Shown piece by piece: positions 7,263 through 15,147 of a DNA stretch of 32,430 nucleotides. The stretch spans positions 1 through 32,430 of the forward strand of contig JAHJTB010000551.1 in the NCBI GenBank assembly GCA_018830135.1. The letters are read 5' to 3'. How positions within the stretch are numbered: position 1 is the stretch's first letter; every line of letters begins with the position of its first letter. The translations under genes and the position numbers were made by a program. Below the pieces are notes generated by a model. That model was not told the DNA's origin and searched no databases. It was given only the letters and a program-made list of their open reading frames with translations. This stretch comes from Pseudomonadota bacterium (GTDB lineage: Bacteria; Desulfobacterota; Desulfarculia; Adiutricales; JAGVGV01).

Positions 7263-8912
7263 ATGAAATCGTCCCGGTTGGACGGCCTCATCGATCGAGT
7301 GCACATGAAGATCGGCGCCAAAGGGATGAGGGGGCGTCTCTACGTCCTGATAATTACGGTCATCCTGTTTCTGCTCGGGGGGCTCGTGTTATTCAGCACC
7401 CTTGTCGCCCTGGCCAATATCACAAGGAACCGCACGGAGCAGTTGACATATTCGGTGAGTCTCCAAGGCCGGTTCATCGATCAATGGCTGGCCGAGCGGA
7501 TTCTGGACATCCGGCAACTGGCCGCCCTGTCGGAAATGAAAGATTTCGACCTGTCCGGCATGAAGCAGTGTTTCGATGTCTTTCTTCGGAACCAGAACGA
7601 GTTTTACAGCATGGTATTCGTGGACGCGGACGGCATTGCCCGCATCGACATGACCTTCGGGCCTGGTAAAGACCTGTCGGACCGCGAATACTTCATCAAG
7701 GGTTCGCGGGGAAAGCCTTATGTTTCCGACGTGCTTATCGGCCGGAACTCGGGTCGGCCGACGGTCATCATATCCCACCCGGTTTATAAGGACGGCAAAT
7801 TTCATGGCGTGGTGTTCGGCCCGGTCAGCCTCGACGCCCTGAACCAAGTCGTCAAGACCAGCGGTGTCGGGGGGGAAGGCGCGACCTACCTGATCGATGG
7901 TCATGGGTTTCTGATTTCCTCGCTCAAGATACCGGAACATTCCGGGGAAACCCCGTATCTGGCCCGGGGAAGCCAGGGACGGCTTCAGCCGAGAACAAGG
8001 ATCATGGAAGACGCCGGGCGGGGAATCGAGCCAGGGGGGTATTACCAGAATTATCAGGGGCTTGAGGTCATGGGCGTCTATAGTCGGGCCAACCGGGGCC
8101 GCTGGCTGGTCGTTGGTGAACTGCTTCGGTCGGAGGCGCTCCGGCCGTTCTGGACCCTCCAGGCGGTCATCCTGGCCTGCGCCCTCCTGACTCTGGTCGC
8201 GGCTCTTTCGATCGCTTATCGGCTGGCCCGGTTCATTTCCAGGCCGATTGAATCATTGGATCGCGGGACGGAGTTGATGAAAAGCGGTCGTTACGATCAC
8301 CGGATTTCCCCGGACGAGATGCAGTACGCTCCGATCGAGGTCCGATCGCTTTGCCGGTCGTTCAATCTGATGGCCGAAACAATCGAACAGCACATTGCCC
8401 GGATTCAAACCATGGCCACCACCGATCAGTTGACCGGTGTGTTCAATCGCCGGCATTTGATGGAGCAGGGCAAGACGATGCTCGAGGTCTGCCAGCGGGC
8501 AAGCCAGCCATGTTCCGCCCTGATGATCGATATCGATCACTTTAAAAAGGTCAATGACAACTATGGCCACCCGGTGGGGGACCGGGTGCTGAGACATGTC
8601 TCCGGCCTGCTGGCCGATGGGCTGCGAGGCTCGGACTTGTTGGGGCGATATGGCGGGGAAGAGTTCGTGGTCGTGGCCACCAACGCCGATAAGCATCAGG
8701 CCGGGGTTTTCGCGGACCGAATTATTAATCGGATCAGGTCCACGCCCTTTCGGGAAGACGGAATCGAACTGAATTGTACGGTCAGTATCGGCGCGGCCGA
8801 GTTCCGACCGGACCATGACGGCGCGGACATTTTCGAATCCATGCTTTCTGAAGCGGATCAGGCGCTTTATAAGGCGAAAAACAACGGTCGCAATCAGGTT
8901 GTCGTTGGTTGA
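7263..8912 (+). CDS. Membrane-bound diguanylate cyclase (Cache-HAMP-GGDEF)
   Basis: This 549-residue inner-membrane protein makes c-di-GMP from two GTP. TM1 is at about residues 22-50 (LYVLIITVILFLLGGLVLF). A periplasmic Cache-type sensor domain spans about 50-290, with FVDADGIARIDMTFGPGKDL and YLIDGHGFLISS typical of dCache folds. TM2 is at about 297-325 (AVILACALLTLVAALSIAY). A HAMP segment follows (RPIESLDRGTELMKSGRYDH). The C-terminal GGDEF domain carries GGEEF at 464-468, an active-site signature. An inhibitory I-site RGSD sits at 455-458, exactly five residues before GGEEF, so product inhibition is likely. The start has AAAGGA upstream. It lies downstream of the CNB-HDOD gene. The ligand of the sensor domain cannot be read; small organic acids and amino acids are common for the family. 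Confidence 0.93.
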   Translation: MKSSRLDGLIDRVHMKIGAKGMRGRLYVLIITVILFLLGGLVLFSTLVALANITRNRTEQLTYSVSLQGRFIDQWLAERILDIRQLAALSEMKDFDLSGMKQCFDVFLRNQNEFYSMVFVDADGIARIDMTFGPGKDLSDREYFIKGSRGKPYVSDVLIGRNSGRPTVIISHPVYKDGKFHGVVFGPVSLDALNQVVKTSGVGGEGATYLIDGHGFLISSLKIPEHSGETPYLARGSQGRLQPRTRIMEDAGRGIEPGGYYQNYQGLEVMGVYSRANRGRWLVVGELLRSEALRPFWTLQAVILACALLTLVAALSIAYRLARFISRPIESLDRGTELMKSGRYDHRISPDEMQYAPIEVRSLCRSFNLMAETIEQHIARIQTMATTDQLTGVFNRRHLMEQGKTMLEVCQRASQPCSALMIDIDHFKKVNDNYGHPVGDRVLRHVSGLLADGLRGSDLLGRYGGEEFVVVATNADKHQAGVFADRIINRIRSTPFREDGIELNCTVSIGAAEFRPDHDGADIFESMLSEADQALYKAKNNGRNQVVVG

Positions 8913-8989
8913 GATGCACTTCGTGACTCGACCCGCTTCGCCTGCTCCCACTCCTTGGGACCAAGAAAGCGATTTCCCCGTTCGGCTGA

Positions 8990-9031
8990 GCGGTCATGAA
9001 AAAAGACCGCCCCTTTACCGGGTGAGCGGTC
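8990..9031. other. Triple inverted GCGGTC/GACCGC element between convergent genes
   Basis: GCGGTC (8990), GACCGC (9005) and GCGGTC (9026) give two alternative overlapping hairpins; the two outer copies form the direct repeat TGAGCGGTC. The element lies in the 256-base gap between the convergent diguanylate cyclase and caspase-like genes. It could stop transcription from either side, but the U-tracts are short. I see no gene in the gap. Confidence 0.35.
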
Positions 9032-9168
9032 CGATTGTCATTCGGTGCTGGCGGCAGCAGGGCGAGCAAACAGCCTCCGCCGCCACCAGGTTTCCAGGGT
9101 GTCGGCCGCCGCGCTGTAACTGTACCGGATGTCCGATGAGCGCGGGTCCGGGCTGTGTGGATCAGTAA

Positions 9169-10485
9169 TCAGTAGATTTCGAAGAATTCCCGGGCCACGG
9201 TCTGGCCCGAGATGGACAAGACCACGATGTATTTGCCCGGCTTCCAGTTCCCGGGATTCTCCCATCCCCAGCCCATGTAGTTGGACCATGATTTCCAAGT
9301 GCTTTCGATCCAGCCCGGGTTGTCCTGTTCGGCCAGGAGGCTGCCGTCGGGCCGGTAATAGGCTGCATGGACCACGAAGTCCTTGCGATAGCCCAGCGGC
9401 TTTTCCAGATTCAAACCGATTTCCCAGTTGATGAAGCGGGCCCCCCCCTTCGAAAATCGGGTGCTATATTGGCGCTGGTTGGCGGGAAGTACACCCCGTC
9501 CGGACTCGTAGAACCTGAGCCGGATGTTTTTCCCTCCGATGGCTTCGAGGATGTTGGGTTGGTACGACGGCGAAGACACGGATGCCACCTGGGTGCGTTC
9601 CCGTTTCAAACGTTCCTTTTCAGCCTCCAGGCGGGCCTGCTCTTCGGCCAGGCGTTGCCGCTCGGCCTCGACGCGGGCCCGATCGTCCGCAAGCCCGTCC
9701 GGCGCTTTGCTGGTGTAAGCGGGGGCCGCCTGGCCCGGAACCAGGAAAAAGTCGGGCAAAGGTGAGTGGTTGATCCAGGGGACCTGCTGGTTTTGGGAGG
9801 CCGACATGACTTCACGGCCGACCCGGTTGAACAGGTTCGTCAGCTCGACGCCGGGCTGATCGAGGTAGGCGAGCAGTTTCGAGGTGTAGAGCCCGTTCCT
9901 GGATACGCCGTCCTGGGCCACCGAACCCGGGGCCGTGGCAAAAGCGATCAGGGAGCCGGGCGGGGCGTTCATCTGGGCCAGCCCGCCCCGGACCGCTCTC
10001 AGGCTCCGGAAGGGATTGTTGCGGCAGGCGTCGAGGATAACGATGTTCAGCCGGTTTCCGGCGTAGGACATGGCGTCCAGGACGTAGTTGGCCGAGATGC
10101 ACTGGTCCTTGACGTCGAAATCCCTTTGGATATCGGCGTCCACCGGCACGAGGTAGTTTTCGCCCTCGAGTTGGAGCCCGTGCCCGGCGTAGAAAAAGAG
10201 GCCCACGCCGCCTTTCTTGATCCGGTCCCCGAAGTCCCGGACGGCGCTTCTGAACTGAACACGGCTGACGTTGACCTGCTTGATGACCGTGAATCCCAGT
10301 TTCGTCAAGGCCGCGGCCATGTCCTCGGCGTCGTGGGCCGGGTTGCGCAACGGTGTGTTTATATAGTCGCTGTTGCCGATGACCAGGGCGTTTCGGGGCT
10401 CCGCGGCCGCTTGCCCGGCGCTGGAGAAGGCCAGGATCAGGGCGGGTATAACCAACAGGGCCGGCAAGTATTTCCTTTGCATCAT
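9169..10485 (-). CDS. Secreted caspase-like (peptidase C14) protein
   Basis: This 438-residue protein has an N-terminal signal peptide (about 1-28, ending SSAGQAAAE). A caspase p20-type domain spans about 30-260. The catalytic dyad is complete: His102 in FYAGHG and Cys154 in LDACRNNPF, and NALVIGNSDY marks the first strand. This is the clan CD metacaspase-like group. A short charged coiled coil follows at about 280-310 (VEAERQRLAEEQARLEAEKE). The C-terminal domain of about 125 residues is rich in aromatic residues (NYMGWGWENPGNWKPGKYIV) and looks like a beta-rich appended module; I cannot name it. The ORF track starts at 10608, next to the tRNA end, but AAGGGGG lies just before the ATG pair at 10485/10482 and the signal peptide begins there. 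The likely location is periplasmic or extracytoplasmic. The substrate is unknown. Confidence 0.88.
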   Translation of the reverse strand: MMQRKYLPALLVIPALILAFSSAGQAAAEPRNALVIGNSDYINTPLRNPAHDAEDMAAALTKLGFTVIKQVNVSRVQFRSAVRDFGDRIKKGGVGLFFYAGHGLQLEGENYLVPVDADIQRDFDVKDQCISANYVLDAMSYAGNRLNIVILDACRNNPFRSLRAVRGGLAQMNAPPGSLIAFATAPGSVAQDGVSRNGLYTSKLLAYLDQPGVELTNLFNRVGREVMSASQNQQVPWINHSPLPDFFLVPGQAAPAYTSKAPDGLADDRARVEAERQRLAEEQARLEAEKERLKRERTQVASVSSPSYQPNILEAIGGKNIRLRFYESGRGVLPANQRQYSTRFSKGGARFINWEIGLNLEKPLGYRKDFVVHAAYYRPDGSLLAEQDNPGWIESTWKSWSNYMGWGWENPGNWKPGKYIVVLSISGQTVAREFFEIY

Positions 10486-10570
10486 GCCCCCTTCGTTCGA
10501 AAAGGCCTGCCTGGGCCGGAAATCGGCCCAGGTTATGATATCCAAGGACGGAGTCGAAGGCAACAAGCGA

Positions 10571-10601
10571 AAAGGGCTGGCCGTTACCGGCCAACCCTTT
10601 A
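10571..10601 (-). terminator. Terminator of tRNA-Pro
   Basis: Read on the minus strand, AAAGGGTTGGCCG and CGGCCAGCCCTTT form a 13-bp stem with a GTAA loop and end in TTTT. One pair is G-U on the minus strand but would be C-A on the plus strand, which supports minus-strand use. It begins eight bases after the tRNA CCA end. Confidence 0.8.
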
Positions 10602-10608
10602 TTTTCAC

Positions 10609-10685
10609 TGGTCGGGACGACTGGATTTGAACCAGCGACCCCAGCGTCCCGAACGCTGTGCTCTACCAGACTGAGCCACGTCCCG
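10609..10685 (-). tRNA. tRNA-Pro (anticodon CGG), CCA encoded
   Basis: The complementary strand folds into a full cloverleaf of 77 bases. The acceptor stem is CGGGACG/CGTCCCG, including the C1-G72 pair typical of bacterial tRNA-Pro. The D arm is GCTC...GAGC. The anticodon stem CAGCG/CGCTG holds loop TTCGGGA with anticodon CGG, reading CCG proline codons. The T arm is GCTGG-TTCAAAT-CCAGT, with discriminator A and an encoded CCA. No partial copy of its 3' end is seen elsewhere in the window, so nothing indicates use as an integration site here. Confidence 0.98.
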
Positions 10686-10695
10686 ACATCAAGGC

Positions 10696-10724
10696 AGATT
10701 ACCGAATTCCGGAGCGGATGGCAA
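10696..10724 (-). promoter_or_regulatory. Candidate sigma-70 promoter of tRNA-Pro
   Basis: On the minus strand TTGCCA (five of six matches to the -35 consensus) and TAATCT are separated by exactly 17 bases. The expected start point lies about four bases before the mature tRNA 5' end, a usual geometry for a tRNA gene. Confidence 0.55.
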
Positions 10725-10774
10725 GAAAAATCCGCGAACCGTTCCCGGGGGAACCGCCGGCGGGGCCGGCGCCT

Positions 10775-11446
10775 CTATTTATCGAGTTCATCGAGCATCT
10801 TCTGTTGGGTCCTGGTGTGGGCGTTCATCTGGGCGGCCACTTCCTTGGAGACCCGGATGAGGTCGGCGGGGGTCATGAGATTGGGCAGGGACTTGCCGCT
10901 GCCGGACCGGGTCCCCGCGGTCGCCCCCGCAGCCCCACCTCCGGCCACGGGCAGACCCAAACCGGAAATCTGTTTGGACAGCCACATCGAGTAGATGGTG
11001 TAAGCCCCGGCCATGAGGACCATGGCCAGGCCGACGCGGACCAGAATGCGGAACATGAATCCGCCCTGGAACCGCTTGAGCAGCCGGGATAGAAAGTAGA
11101 AGAGGATGACGCCGGCGAAGACGTAGCCCACGACGACGGCCTTCTGGGTTTGGAGAAAGGAGGCCAGCGCGTCGCGGACCCGGCCGATCCGGGGACTGGC
11201 CACCTGTTCGGCCTTGCGTTTGATCTGGTCGACGACCTGGGTCGGGGAGGTTTTTCGTTCCTCCATGACCATGGTCTCGACCGGCCCTTGATGGTCTTTG
11301 GGAATCTGGCCCGGGTCCTGGACGAAGTGGGTCGTCCCTTTTTTGTCCTTGTACTTGTAAATGGTCTGGGCGTCTGCCCCGGCCGGGCCGAGGCATATCG
11401 CCAGAAGGAATACCCAAAGGCAGGCTGCGAATCGAAACCCCCTCAT
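10775..11446 (-). CDS. DUF4124-containing membrane protein of unknown function
   Basis: This 223-residue protein has a signal peptide (about 1-26, ending GPAGADAQ). A short DUF4124-like segment follows (IYKYKDKKGTTHFVQDPGQIP), the beta-strand motif also found at the N-terminus of many secreted proteobacterial proteins. Two hydrophobic helices follow at about 105-125 (VVVGYVFAGVILFYFLSRLL) and 137-158 (VRVGLAMVLMAGAYTIYSMWL). A Gly/Ala/Ser-rich linker and a polar C-terminus complete it. The topology suggests a periplasmic DUF4124 tip anchored by a helical hairpin. AAGGGGG sits ahead of the ATG. Its start is 32 bases after the GPH symporter stop on the same strand, so the two may be co-transcribed. 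No function can be assigned. Confidence 0.78.
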   Translation of the reverse strand: MRGFRFAACLWVFLLAICLGPAGADAQTIYKYKDKKGTTHFVQDPGQIPKDHQGPVETMVMEERKTSPTQVVDQIKRKAEQVASPRIGRVRDALASFLQTQKAVVVGYVFAGVILFYFLSRLLKRFQGGFMFRILVRVGLAMVLMAGAYTIYSMWLSKQISGLGLPVAGGGAAGATAGTRSGSGKSLPNLMTPADLIRVSKEVAAQMNAHTRTQQKMLDELDK

Positions 11447-11478
11447 GTCCGAACCCCCTTTCGACCGCTTCGGTATTA

Positions 11479-12891
11479 TTAGTCCAAATCCGACGGCCTT
11501 TCAACCGGGAATCCGGCCGGTTCCCCCGGTCCCCGGTTCGGGCCGGTTCTCCCGGCCCGGATGTCGGCCGTGATTCGGGCATAGGTCGGTTCATCCACCG
11601 GATAGAAGGCCAGCAGGGCCATGCCCGCCAGGATCAGACCCAGCGGGATAAAGGACATCATCAGCCGCAAGCCGGTCAGGGCTTTCAGGCTTTGTTCGGC
11701 GTGAGGCATGTATCCCACCAGGTCCAGCCCGAGGCCGGCCAGCAGGCCGGCCAGGGCGGCGGAGAGCTTGAACGTAAAAAAGAAACAGCCGAAAACGATC
11801 CCCTCCCGGCGCAGGCCCGTTCGCCATTGGCCGTATTCGACCGTGTCCGGCATCATGGCCCAGGGGCAGAGAAAGGCGGCCGAAAGGCCGGCTCCGCATA
11901 CGACCAGCAGAAGAATGGTCTTAATAATTTCGGATTCGCCGGTAAAATATATCCCGACCAGCGACCCGCAGACGATCAGCATGCCGAACTGATAGGCGAA
12001 CCGTTTGCTGAACCGGTTGGAAAGATAGACGTAAAAGGGGATGAGCAGGGCCGAGGTGATGAACAGGGCCAGGAAGGCCGCGGGAATCCAGTTTTCCGCC
12101 CCCAGGTTGTATTTAAAGTAATAGTTGACCAGGGCGGCCATGATGTTCATGGCCACGTTGAACAGGAGCGTGGAGGCGGCCAGGGTCAGAAAGGCCCGAT
12201 TGGACAGGACCAGGGCCGCGCTCGTCCTGAAGGGAAGACGGGGGGGCGCCTCGGCGCCGACCCGTTCCTGGACCGAAGCGAAGGTGATCCACAGGCCGGC
12301 CGCCACCACCAGCCCGTACAAGGCGCCGACCGCCCGGAATCCGGCGACTTCGTTCGGAAACCATGCGGCCAGAGGCTTGGTCGCCCCGGCGGCGAACAGG
12401 GTGCCGAGGATGCCGAAAACGACCTTGTACCCGGCCAGACTGGAGCGTTCCCGAGTGTCGCGGGTCAGGGTCGCGGTCAGGGAGGTGTATGGAATATTGA
12501 CCAGGCTCATGGCCGTGAAGAACAGGATGAACGTCCCGAGAGCGTACCAGATCCTCGACCCGGCGGTCAGGTCCGGTGAGGCGAAAAGCAGGAAAGTGGT
12601 CAGTCCCACCGGCGCGGCGCCGAACAGGATATAGGGCCGTCTGGCGCCCCAGCGAGTCGAGGTGCGGTCGGACAGGCCGCCTACGATAGGGTCGAAAATG
12701 CCCAGGGCCAGGCGTCCGAACATGAGGATCATCCCGGCCGCGGCCGCCTCGATCATGAATACGTCGGTAAAGTAGTAGAGCAGGTAGAAGGAGGCCAGAT
12801 TGAAGGCGGTCTGAATCGAAAAATCGCCCAAGCCATAACCGAGCTTCCGGCCGACTGAAAGCCGGTCCGATCCGGCGGACAGAGAGCTCAT
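11479..12891 (-). CDS. GPH-family sodium/proton symporter (MFS, MelB-like)
   Basis: This 470-residue protein has about twelve hydrophobic helices and belongs to the glycoside-pentoside-hexuronide:cation symporter family. Family marks are KLGYGLGDFSIQTAFNL in TM1, the TM2-TM3 loop DRTSTRWGARRPYILFGA, and NIPYTSLTATLT in TM5. The DPIVGGLSDR segment carries the aspartates that bind the coupling cation in MelB. It would import a small substrate with Na+ or H+; some anaerobe members take up solutes other than sugars. Its ribosome binding site GAGG, eight bases before the ATG, is part of a 13-bp hairpin (12900-12930), so translation may be controlled. The upstream minus-strand neighbours are the flavoprotein and the M24 hydrolase; the three may form a catabolic group. 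No sugar-cleaving enzyme is encoded nearby. Confidence 0.88.
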   Translation of the reverse strand: MSSLSAGSDRLSVGRKLGYGLGDFSIQTAFNLASFYLLYYFTDVFMIEAAAAGMILMFGRLALGIFDPIVGGLSDRTSTRWGARRPYILFGAAPVGLTTFLLFASPDLTAGSRIWYALGTFILFFTAMSLVNIPYTSLTATLTRDTRERSSLAGYKVVFGILGTLFAAGATKPLAAWFPNEVAGFRAVGALYGLVVAAGLWITFASVQERVGAEAPPRLPFRTSAALVLSNRAFLTLAASTLLFNVAMNIMAALVNYYFKYNLGAENWIPAAFLALFITSALLIPFYVYLSNRFSKRFAYQFGMLIVCGSLVGIYFTGESEIIKTILLLVVCGAGLSAAFLCPWAMMPDTVEYGQWRTGLRREGIVFGCFFFTFKLSAALAGLLAGLGLDLVGYMPHAEQSLKALTGLRLMMSFIPLGLILAGMALLAFYPVDEPTYARITADIRAGRTGPNRGPGEPAGFPVERPSDLD

Positions 12892-12899
12892 GGGGCAAG

Positions 12900-12930
12900 C
12901 CTCGCCCGGCCGGCCGTCGGCCGGGCGAGG
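12900..12930 (-). promoter_or_regulatory. Hairpin sequestering the symporter ribosome binding site
   Basis: Minus-strand CCTCGCCCGGCCG and CGGCCGGGCGAGG form a perfect 13-bp stem with a 5-base loop. The last four bases of the 3' arm, GAGG, are the only good Shine-Dalgarno sequence for the symporter ATG eight bases further on. No U-tract follows. Besides translational control, it could also help end transcription of the flavoprotein gene. Confidence 0.6.
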
Positions 12931-13027
12931 TCGGTATTCGAATCAATAAACCGGTTGTGGCCCGGCCGATGGTTTGGCTTGCGCTTCATTTCCGGGTTAA
13001 ATACCGGTCCCTCCCGCCCTCCGTGGA

Positions 13028-13825
13028 TCAGGCCTCGCTTCGCGACTTGGCCTTTTCCAGTTCCGAGGTCCAGTACTGGTTGGCCATTTGATAGAAAAAC
13101 CGATTGTCCTCGAAAAACGGCGCGCTGGCCGCCTGTTCGGCGGCCTCGGTCACGTACCCCAGTTCGGCCGTCTCCCGGCCGGCCCGGATGAAACCGTCCA
13201 TGGCCCGGCTGTAGGTCTCGGGAAAAAACTCCCTGGCCACGATGGCCTCCGCGGCCGGGCGCAGCAGCTCGCCGACGATCATGTTCCGGTAAGGGCGGCG
13301 CAGCATGTCCAGCAGGGCTCCGAAATGGTCGGTTTCCGGGAACCCGCATACGGAAATGATGACCAGACGCACGTTGCCCTTGTACCGGGCCGGGTGGCTG
13401 GTCAGACCGTTTTCACCCTCGATGAGGAACGGTTCGGCCAGCGGCACCGTCCGGTCCAGGAAGTCCTTGAACAGGCCGGTGACGGAAAAGAAATACAAGG
13501 GCACGGCGTAAACCCACAGGTCGGCGGAGATCAGTTTTTCGAGCAGCGGGGGCATGTCGTCCTTCTGCATGCATTGGCCCGGCGTTTTCGTCCAGCAATG
13601 GAAACAGCCCAGGCAGTGCCCGATGTTCAATTTGTTCAGATAGACCACTTCGGACTCGACCCCGGCCCCGGTCAGGCCTTCCAGATACTTATCCAGGCAG
13701 TGATCGGTCCAGCCCTTCCGGCCGCGTGGACTGCCCTGGATGACCAGGGCCTTTTTCACCGGGCCGAAATTACGGGTGGTCGCTTTTCTTTCTTCATCCC
13801 GAGTCATAGTTCCCCCTTCAGCCAT
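13028..13825 (-). CDS. Iron-sulfur flavoprotein / flavodoxin-fold NAD(P)H reductase
   Basis: This 265-residue cytoplasmic protein of the flavodoxin-like FMN reductase superfamily has the phosphate-binding loop QGSPRGRKG at residues 30-38. A compact cysteine motif C71-x2-C74-x2-C77-x7-C85 (CLGCFHCWTKTPGQC) matches the CX2CX2CX4-7C signature of Isf-type iron-sulfur flavoproteins, so a 4Fe-4S cluster beside FMN is likely. YAVPLYFFSVTGLFKDFLDR is the usual flavin-contact region. Two starts are possible: ATG 13825 with AAGGGGG, used here, and ATG 13807 with another AAGGGGG. The 18-base unit carrying SD and start is repeated. It lies 46 bases after the M24 gene stop and is probably co-transcribed with it. 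Its partner is unknown; electron delivery to a reductase or to corrinoid enzymes is conceivable. Confidence 0.85.
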   Translation of the reverse strand: MAEGGTMTRDEERKATTRNFGPVKKALVIQGSPRGRKGWTDHCLDKYLEGLTGAGVESEVVYLNKLNIGHCLGCFHCWTKTPGQCMQKDDMPPLLEKLISADLWVYAVPLYFFSVTGLFKDFLDRTVPLAEPFLIEGENGLTSHPARYKGNVRLVIISVCGFPETDHFGALLDMLRRPYRNMIVGELLRPAAEAIVAREFFPETYSRAMDGFIRAGRETAELGYVTEAAEQAASAPFFEDNRFFYQMANQYWTSELEKAKSRSEA

Positions 13826-13871
13826 GATTCCCCCTTCTTGGCCGGCCGTGATGAGGGGCCGTCCCCGGATT

Positions 13872-15041
13872 TCAGACTTCGACGACCGTGACCGCCAGGG
13901 GCGTGCGGGCCAGCATCTCGCCACCGTGGGCGGTCACGCGGACCGGACACTCCAGGCGCATGCCGCCCACCCCCGGCACGGTCATGGACAAAAAGCCGAC
14001 TTCGACCACGTTTTCCTCGAGCACGATATGAATGAATTCCTCGCTGTTGCCGATGGCCGGGTACCACTCGTGCCCGAGCACGCCCAGGCCGTGTCCGAAG
14101 AAGGGCACGGTGTAGGGCAGATAGCCCGAAGCGTCCAGCACGTCGTTGACAGACCGCCAGACCTCGCCGATGGTCGTCCCGGCCTTCATGGAACCAACCA
14201 GGGTCTCGGCCGCGACCAGGTAGGCCTCGCACAGCTTCCGCTGTTCGGCCGAAGGTCGGCCCAGGATAAAATTATGAGACAGGTCTGACATATAGGTCCG
14301 ATAGGCGGGGTGAAAATCCACCAGAACGGTGTCCCCCTCCTGGACCAGTTTGCCGCTGGGCTGGGTGGTTCCGGTCATGGGATACGAGGCCCGGTATCCG
14401 GAAGCGACCTCGGACGATCCGGTCACGGCCCAGTGGTACTCGCTGCCCAGCCGTCGCAGTTCATGTTCGCCGATACCGGCGATTTCGGTCTCGCTCAGGC
14501 CGGGGACCAGGGCATCCCGGACCCGGTCGATCGCCGAATCGGCCATGGCCGCCGCCTGCCGCATGAGCACGATTTCGCCGGGCTCCTTGACGTAGGATGC
14601 CCGGTCGATCACGCCCGGGGCGTTGACGAAGCGGGCTTCGGGCAGGGCCTCTTTCAGAAAGTCGTACTCGGTGGCGAACAGATACCCGGTATTGCCCCGG
14701 GGCGAATGACCCAGCTCGACGCCGATGACGGAACGCTCCCAGCCATGGGTCATGATCTGATGCACGACCAGGTCCATCATGTCCATCCCCGGCACGGGCG
14801 CGTAGGCCAGGACTTCGTCCAGCCAGGACTCCCGCAGGACCCGTTCCTGGTCGATCAGAAAGTTGACCAGCCCGACGTACCCGTCCCGGGAAAGCAGGGC
14901 CGCGGCGCGCCAGGGCACAAAGGCCCCGGCCACGAAGGTCACGCTGACCATACGCGTGCCGATCAGGACGTCGACGCCGTGGGCGTCCATTTCCTGCCGG
15001 ATACGGTTCATGCGCTTGTGAAAATCGATATGCACGTTCAT
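13872..15041 (-). CDS. M24-family metallohydrolase (Xaa-Pro aminopeptidase/creatinase-like)
   Basis: This 389-residue protein has the pita-bread fold: an N-terminal creatinase-like domain at about 1-140 and a C-terminal M24 domain. Metal ligands seen are Asp242 and Asp253 (VDFHPAYRTYMSD, the canonical D-x10-D), His317 (GHGLGVLGHE, with the usual second His at 324) and Glu364 (GGMRLE). The other conserved glutamate, normally in an EPG motif, is replaced: that position reads Phe350, with Glu347 three residues earlier. ATG 15041 follows GGGAGAG; the ORF track's longer start adds a poorly conserved 31-residue leader and is rejected. An extended -10 promoter lies 107 bases upstream. Neighbours are a flavoprotein and a GPH symporter. 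It may cleave an Xaa-Pro peptide or act on a small C-N compound as creatinase does; the substrate is unknown. Confidence 0.85.
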   Translation of the reverse strand: MNVHIDFHKRMNRIRQEMDAHGVDVLIGTRMVSVTFVAGAFVPWRAAALLSRDGYVGLVNFLIDQERVLRESWLDEVLAYAPVPGMDMMDLVVHQIMTHGWERSVIGVELGHSPRGNTGYLFATEYDFLKEALPEARFVNAPGVIDRASYVKEPGEIVLMRQAAAMADSAIDRVRDALVPGLSETEIAGIGEHELRRLGSEYHWAVTGSSEVASGYRASYPMTGTTQPSGKLVQEGDTVLVDFHPAYRTYMSDLSHNFILGRPSAEQRKLCEAYLVAAETLVGSMKAGTTIGEVWRSVNDVLDASGYLPYTVPFFGHGLGVLGHEWYPAIGNSEEFIHIVLEENVVEVGFLSMTVPGVGGMRLECPVRVTAHGGEMLARTPLAVTVVEV

Positions 15042-15147
15042 GCGCGCTCTCCCGGCGTGTGAATGTGTCTTCGGACCGGCCCGGGTCGCCTCCAAGGGAC
15101 CCGAAAGCCTTGTAACCCGAGGCAGGAGCAACAAAGATCGAAAACGT

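Noticed and set aside
10486-10608. Longer start of the caspase-like gene
   Set aside because: It would begin next to the tRNA 3' end, run through the tRNA terminator and place the signal peptide internally.
10609-10685. tRNA-Pro as an integration site of a mobile element
   Set aside because: No integrase gene and no repeated copy of the tRNA 3' end is visible in the window.
13872-15041. M24 gene as a DMSP lyase (DddP), which would fit a DMSO-type reductase nearby
   Set aside because: The conserved glutamate of the DddP metal site is Phe350 here, the N-terminal region does not resemble DddP, and the molybdoenzymes are 8 kb away on the other strand.
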